Source: Muriicola jejuensis (GTDB taxonomy: Bacteria; Bacteroidota; Bacteroidia; Flavobacteriales; Flavobacteriaceae). Taken from it: 64,000 bases of DNA. A program made the position numbers and the translations under genes. The notes below the pieces were generated by a model. It had not been told where the DNA came from, ran no database searches, and worked only from the letters and a program-made list of their open reading frames with translations. Where the stretch lies: the NCBI RefSeq assembly GCF_010671595.1, contig NZ_JAABOP010000001.1, forward strand, positions 1,116,001 through 1,180,000, read 5' to 3'. Positions 61,278 to 64,000 of the stretch are shown piece by piece (the stretch's first letter is position 1; the number at the start of each line of letters is the position of its first letter).

Positions 61278-62777
61278 CTATCCCTGGGACAGTTTTTCCA
61301 GTCCCTCTGCCACCCTCCTGTCATTCGATAATCGCTGCACCTTGTTCTGCCCACCGAGTTTGCCCAAAGATTTCATATACTCCTGAAATCCTGATTTTCT
61401 TACCGGGGTGATCTTTAAGGGTTGCAGTACCTTTCCTTTGATCAGGTCGAAATAATAGCTGTTCTGTTCCTGAAGAGCTTTGTCGAGGATCTGGGCGAAT
61501 GCCTCCATGTCATCGGGTCTCTTTACGAATTCTATGAACCATTCGTGATAAGGCAACTCCTTTCTTTGAGGGGTGATCTGAGGTGCCACAGTGAACTCCT
61601 GTACCTGGGCCCCTGTTTTTTGAATCGCCTCCTGCATGGCGTATTCAACTTCCTTCGCTATCACGTGCTCACCAAAGGCTGAGATAAAATGTTTGATCCT
61701 CCCTGAAACAATGACCCTATAGGGTTTCAGAGAAATAAACTGAACGGTATCTCCAAGATCATACCCCCACAGCCCGGCATTGGTCGAGATCACCATGGCA
61801 TAATTCACTCCGATCTCCACATCCGCGATCGTGAGCCTCTTTGGATTCTCATCATTGTATTCATCTGCCTTGATGAATTCGTAAAAGATACCAGAATCGA
61901 GCAGGAGGAGCATCCCTTTTTCTTTCTGACTGTCCTGATAGGCAAAGAAGCCCTCACTGGCGGGAAAGAGTTCAATACTGGCCACTTTACGCCCGATGAG
62001 CTCCTCAAAAGTGGAACGATAAGGCTCGTAGTTGACCCCGCCATAGATAAAGAGTTCAAAATTCTCAAAAAGGCCCCCTACTTTCTTTCCTGATACTGCA
62101 TTCAACTTCTCAAAATACATCTGAACCCAGGAAGGAATGCCCGCAATGACGGTCATGTCTTCCTCCAGGGTCTCTTCCACTATTTTGTCCACTTTGGTCT
62201 CCCAGTCTTCGATACAATTGGTCTCCCAGCTCGGCAGGCGGTTTTTCTGAAGATAATTGGGCACATAATGGGCGGAAATCCCGGAAAGTCGGCCGAATTT
62301 GATCCCGTTCTTCTCCGAAAGCTCGGGGCTGCCTTGTAGAAAGATCATTTTTCCATCCACAAAGGAGGCTCTTCCGGTCTCATGGATGTAATGCAGGATG
62401 GCATCCCTGGACGCCTCAACCTGATATTTTATGGATTCCCCGGTGATTGGGATGTACTTTGCCCCTGAAGTGGTACCGCTGGTCTTGGCAAAATAATCGG
62501 GCTTGCCAGGCCAAAGGATGTCGCTTTCCCCACCAACGACCCTTTCGATGTATTCCCTTAAGGCCTCGTAATCCCTTACGGGCACTTTCCTGGCGAAATC
62601 CTCATAGGTATGGATGCCGGCAAACCCGTGATCCCTCCCGAATTGCGTATTTTTTGCCTTGCTGAGAAGTGCTTTGAACACCTTTTCCTGAGTCTCCAGG
62701 GGGTCCCTGGCCCATTTCCGGGTCCTACGGTATACTATTTCAGCAAAGATGCGGGCTGCGATTGCTTTAAAAGACAT
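61278..62777 (-). CDS. GH3 auxin-responsive promoter family protein
   Basis: A 499-residue adenylate-forming enzyme of the GH3 family, whose plant members join amino acids to acyl acids such as auxin. The ATP-binding motif TSGTTSGAKYIP (about residue 95) and the later ELFPASEGFFAYQ region are clear, as is SGRIKHFISAFGEHVIAKEVE. Bacterial members are uncharacterised for the most part; an amide- or ester-forming activity on a lipid or acyl acid is plausible. It starts 5 nt after the M23 peptidase gene, upstream of DUF6909 and wzz. Confidence 0.92.
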   Translation of the reverse strand: MSFKAIAARIFAEIVYRRTRKWARDPLETQEKVFKALLSKAKNTQFGRDHGFAGIHTYEDFARKVPVRDYEALREYIERVVGGESDILWPGKPDYFAKTSGTTSGAKYIPITGESIKYQVEASRDAILHYIHETGRASFVDGKMIFLQGSPELSEKNGIKFGRLSGISAHYVPNYLQKNRLPSWETNCIEDWETKVDKIVEETLEEDMTVIAGIPSWVQMYFEKLNAVSGKKVGGLFENFELFIYGGVNYEPYRSTFEELIGRKVASIELFPASEGFFAYQDSQKEKGMLLLLDSGIFYEFIKADEYNDENPKRLTIADVEIGVNYAMVISTNAGLWGYDLGDTVQFISLKPYRVIVSGRIKHFISAFGEHVIAKEVEYAMQEAIQKTGAQVQEFTVAPQITPQRKELPYHEWFIEFVKRPDDMEAFAQILDKALQEQNSYYFDLIKGKVLQPLKITPVRKSGFQEYMKSLGKLGGQNKVQRLSNDRRVAEGLEKLSQG

Positions 62778-62782
62778 AGGAT

Positions 62783-63652
62783 TTAATTGAAGTCAATATA
62801 ATCCGACGGATTTACCGGGCTGCCGTTGTTCCAGAGCTCGAAATGCAGATGCGGACCCGTAGTCAGCTCTCCCGTGTTCCCTACTGAGGCAATGACCTCA
62901 CCTGCCTTAACGATGTCTCCCTGGTCCTTGCTCAGCGATCCATTGTGTTTGTATACCGAAATCAGGCCTTCTTCGTGTTCCATGATAATGACGTAACCCG
63001 TACCCACGGTCCATTCCGAGAAAATGACCGTCCCGTTGGCCACGGCCTTGACCGGAGCATCCCTCTCTGCCGCAATATCCACTGCAAAGTGTTTCTTTTT
63101 GGGGTCATAATCCTGGGAGACCACCCCTGAAACAGGGGAGAACAATACCGGACTACCCCCGTTGATGCTTCTTTGGAAGAGATTGTACTTGTCTTCGAGT
63201 GCTACCTGGGCCCTGAGGATAGAATCTTCCCTTATGGGGGTAAGATCAACCGTTGAGGGATCGATCTTAAACTGAGCAAACAGGGAATCCCTGTTGATCT
63301 CGTTGTTCTCTACATCCCCTCTTAAAACCATGCGAATATTATCTAAATACCGATTGGTATATTGTAAAACATTTACCAGGGAATCGGTCTTGTAGGTGAG
63401 TTCCGTAGCTTGCTGCTTGAGTCGGGTTGACGAATACCCCGGAATATATTCCCTCAAAGGGGTAAAGGCGATGAGTAATGTAGTCAGGGCGATCAGGACA
63501 ATAATGAAAAGCGTGCCTGTAATAAAAACATTCAGCCTGCTTAATTTAAAAGAGATCTTTTCTTCAAAAGTACTCTCATTCAGGATCACCAGGCGGTACT
63601 TGTGCAGCAGCTTGCGCTTGATTTCTTTCCTTTTTTTGCCTTTTTTTTCCAT
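62783..63652 (-). CDS. M23 family metallopeptidase, membrane anchored
   Basis: A 289-residue protein with a basic cytoplasmic start, one membrane helix (about 38-62; VFITGTLFIIVLIALTTLLIAF), a periplasmic coiled coil and a C-terminal LytM domain (about 170-289). Zinc ligands are intact: HFAVDI (HxxxD) and GPHLHFELW (HxH), so it should be an active peptidoglycan endopeptidase, unlike the EnvC-like protein at 16 kb. It heads the long minus-strand unit that includes GH3, DUF6909 and the polysaccharide genes. A -7 element ends 6 nt before its ATG. Confidence 0.93.
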   Translation of the reverse strand: MEKKGKKRKEIKRKLLHKYRLVILNESTFEEKISFKLSRLNVFITGTLFIIVLIALTTLLIAFTPLREYIPGYSSTRLKQQATELTYKTDSLVNVLQYTNRYLDNIRMVLRGDVENNEINRDSLFAQFKIDPSTVDLTPIREDSILRAQVALEDKYNLFQRSINGGSPVLFSPVSGVVSQDYDPKKKHFAVDIAAERDAPVKAVANGTVIFSEWTVGTGYVIIMEHEEGLISVYKHNGSLSKDQGDIVKAGEVIASVGNTGELTTGPHLHFELWNNGSPVNPSDYIDFN

Positions 63653-63658
63653 GAATCA

Positions 63659-63666
63659 CAAAGATA
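63659..63666 (-). promoter_or_regulatory. -7 promoter element for the M23 peptidase
   Basis: The minus strand reads TATCTTTG, an exact TAnnTTTG, with six bases between it and the ATG at 63652. The nearest TTG is 24 nt away. If used, the transcript has almost no leader. Confidence 0.4.
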
Positions 63667-63820
63667 CATTTCGATTTGAATATCAGTCCACAACAATGAT
63701 AAAATTGCAATACCCCTCCGTTGGTCCTTAGATTGAAGACCGAGAAAAAAGTTAACATTTCCAAGCAATTAAACGCACATCTTAACGTTTTATATTCCAT
63801 CAGTCTATCGACTTTTTTAC

Positions 63821-63828
63821 TACCTTTG
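63821..63828 (+). promoter_or_regulatory. -7 promoter element for tatA
   Basis: TACCTTTG matches TAnnTTTG exactly and lies 20 nt before the tatA ATG at 63849. No convincing -33 TTG is seen. Confidence 0.5.
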
Positions 63829-63848
63829 TTTACTAATCTATTCAAGTG

Positions 63849-64000
63849 ATGAACTTAGCAATACCTTTTCTGGCCATAGGCCCCTGGCAAATAGCCGTAG
63901 TCGTAGTCTTAGTGCTCCTTTTATTCGGCGGAAAGAAGATTCCCGAACTCATGAGGGGTCTGGGCAGCGGCATCAAGGAATTTAAAGATGCCTCCAAGGA
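63849..64000 (+). CDS. tatA: Sec-independent translocase subunit TatA (partial, runs off the window)
   Basis: The first 50 codons of a TatA/E family protein. A short N-terminal membrane helix (about 9-26; [20 protein letters not shown]) is followed by the hinge [14 protein letters not shown] and the start of the amphipathic helix ([12 protein letters not shown]). TatA forms the pore through which folded proteins with twin-arginine signals cross the inner membrane. The gene continues past base 64000. It is divergent from the M23 peptidase gene, with about 196 nt between them. Confidence 0.95.
   Translation, partial: MNLAIPFLAIGPWQIAVVVVLVLLLFGGKKIPELMRGLGSGIKEFKDASK

Overview
The window is about 64 kb of a bacterial chromosome from the Bacteroidota, almost certainly family Flavobacteriaceae. 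The evidence is a set of lineage-specific genes: gliding lipoprotein gldH, a sprE/porW type IX secretion lipoprotein, an atpB with a signal peptide, bactofilin linked to atpZ and the atp genes, and the DUF4292, DUF5687, DUF6427, DUF6341 and DUF6909 families. In addition, many intergenic regions carry the Bacteroidota -7 promoter element TAnnTTTG just upstream of start codons. Shine-Dalgarno sequences are mostly weak or absent and several genes start with TTG. I cannot name the genus from sequence alone. I see no rRNA, tRNA, CRISPR array, insertion sequence or prophage.

Layout. 1-6.9 kb: minus-strand block trhO, then ricT-gldH-PBP1A-scoA-scoB (wall synthesis, gliding, ketone-body CoA transfer). 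7.1-10.6 kb: recA, a small lipoprotein, an ECF-type sigma factor and a one-pass membrane protein with a beta-barrel-like C-terminus. 10.7-16.1 kb: housekeeping genes (plsC, trpS, dprA, an HU/SPOR division-type protein, a hotdog thioesterase, an aldo/keto reductase). 16.1-21.6 kb: a minus-strand envelope block (EnvC-like factor with a degenerate LytM domain, DUF4292 lipoprotein, TPR protein, dut, flippase, lipoprotein). 21.6-30.5 kb: sprE/porW-bactofilin-atpZ-atpI-like-atpBEFHAG, ending in a strong terminator; atpD and atpC are elsewhere, as is usual in this phylum. 30.6-34.8 kb: an ABC exporter and a PadR-controlled set of HAAS-like membrane proteins with a decayed third copy. 34.9-39.5 kb: a ferredoxin-reductase-like oxidoreductase, a patatin, an arsenosugar pair (AhpD-like protein and radical SAM ArsS) and a TetR regulator with matching operator-like palindromes. 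39.5-43.6 kb: GT9, DUF4254, DUF6427, DUF6341, purD.

43.6-63.7 kb is one nearly continuous minus-strand surface-polysaccharide locus, transcribed M23 peptidase-GH3-DUF6909-wzz-rmlBACD-wecB-wecC-C5-epimerase-like-wzx-GT4-wzy-waaL-wecG-wecA-uxs. The gene set predicts a Wzx/Wzy polymer primed like enterobacterial common antigen (GlcNAc then ManNAcA on undecaprenyl phosphate), with rhamnose from RmlABCD. An exported glucuronyl C5-epimerase-like protein could modify the uronic acid after polymerisation. The centre of the locus (about 44.6-54 kb) is much more AT-rich than its flanks, as expected of a serotype-like exchangeable cassette. The window ends inside tatA.

The most original observations are: (1) the polymer-level C5-epimerase paired with a ManNAcA pathway; (2) four related AAC-N-GAC-N5-GGT palindromes flanking the patatin, arsenosugar and tetR genes; (3) a frameshifted third HAAS paralogue between padR and its two intact relatives; (4) a cluster of -7 elements only 5-6 nt from start codons, hinting at leaderless mRNAs; (5) an orphan terminator between trhO and recA; and (6) a nucleoside-phosphorylase-like signature in DUF6909.
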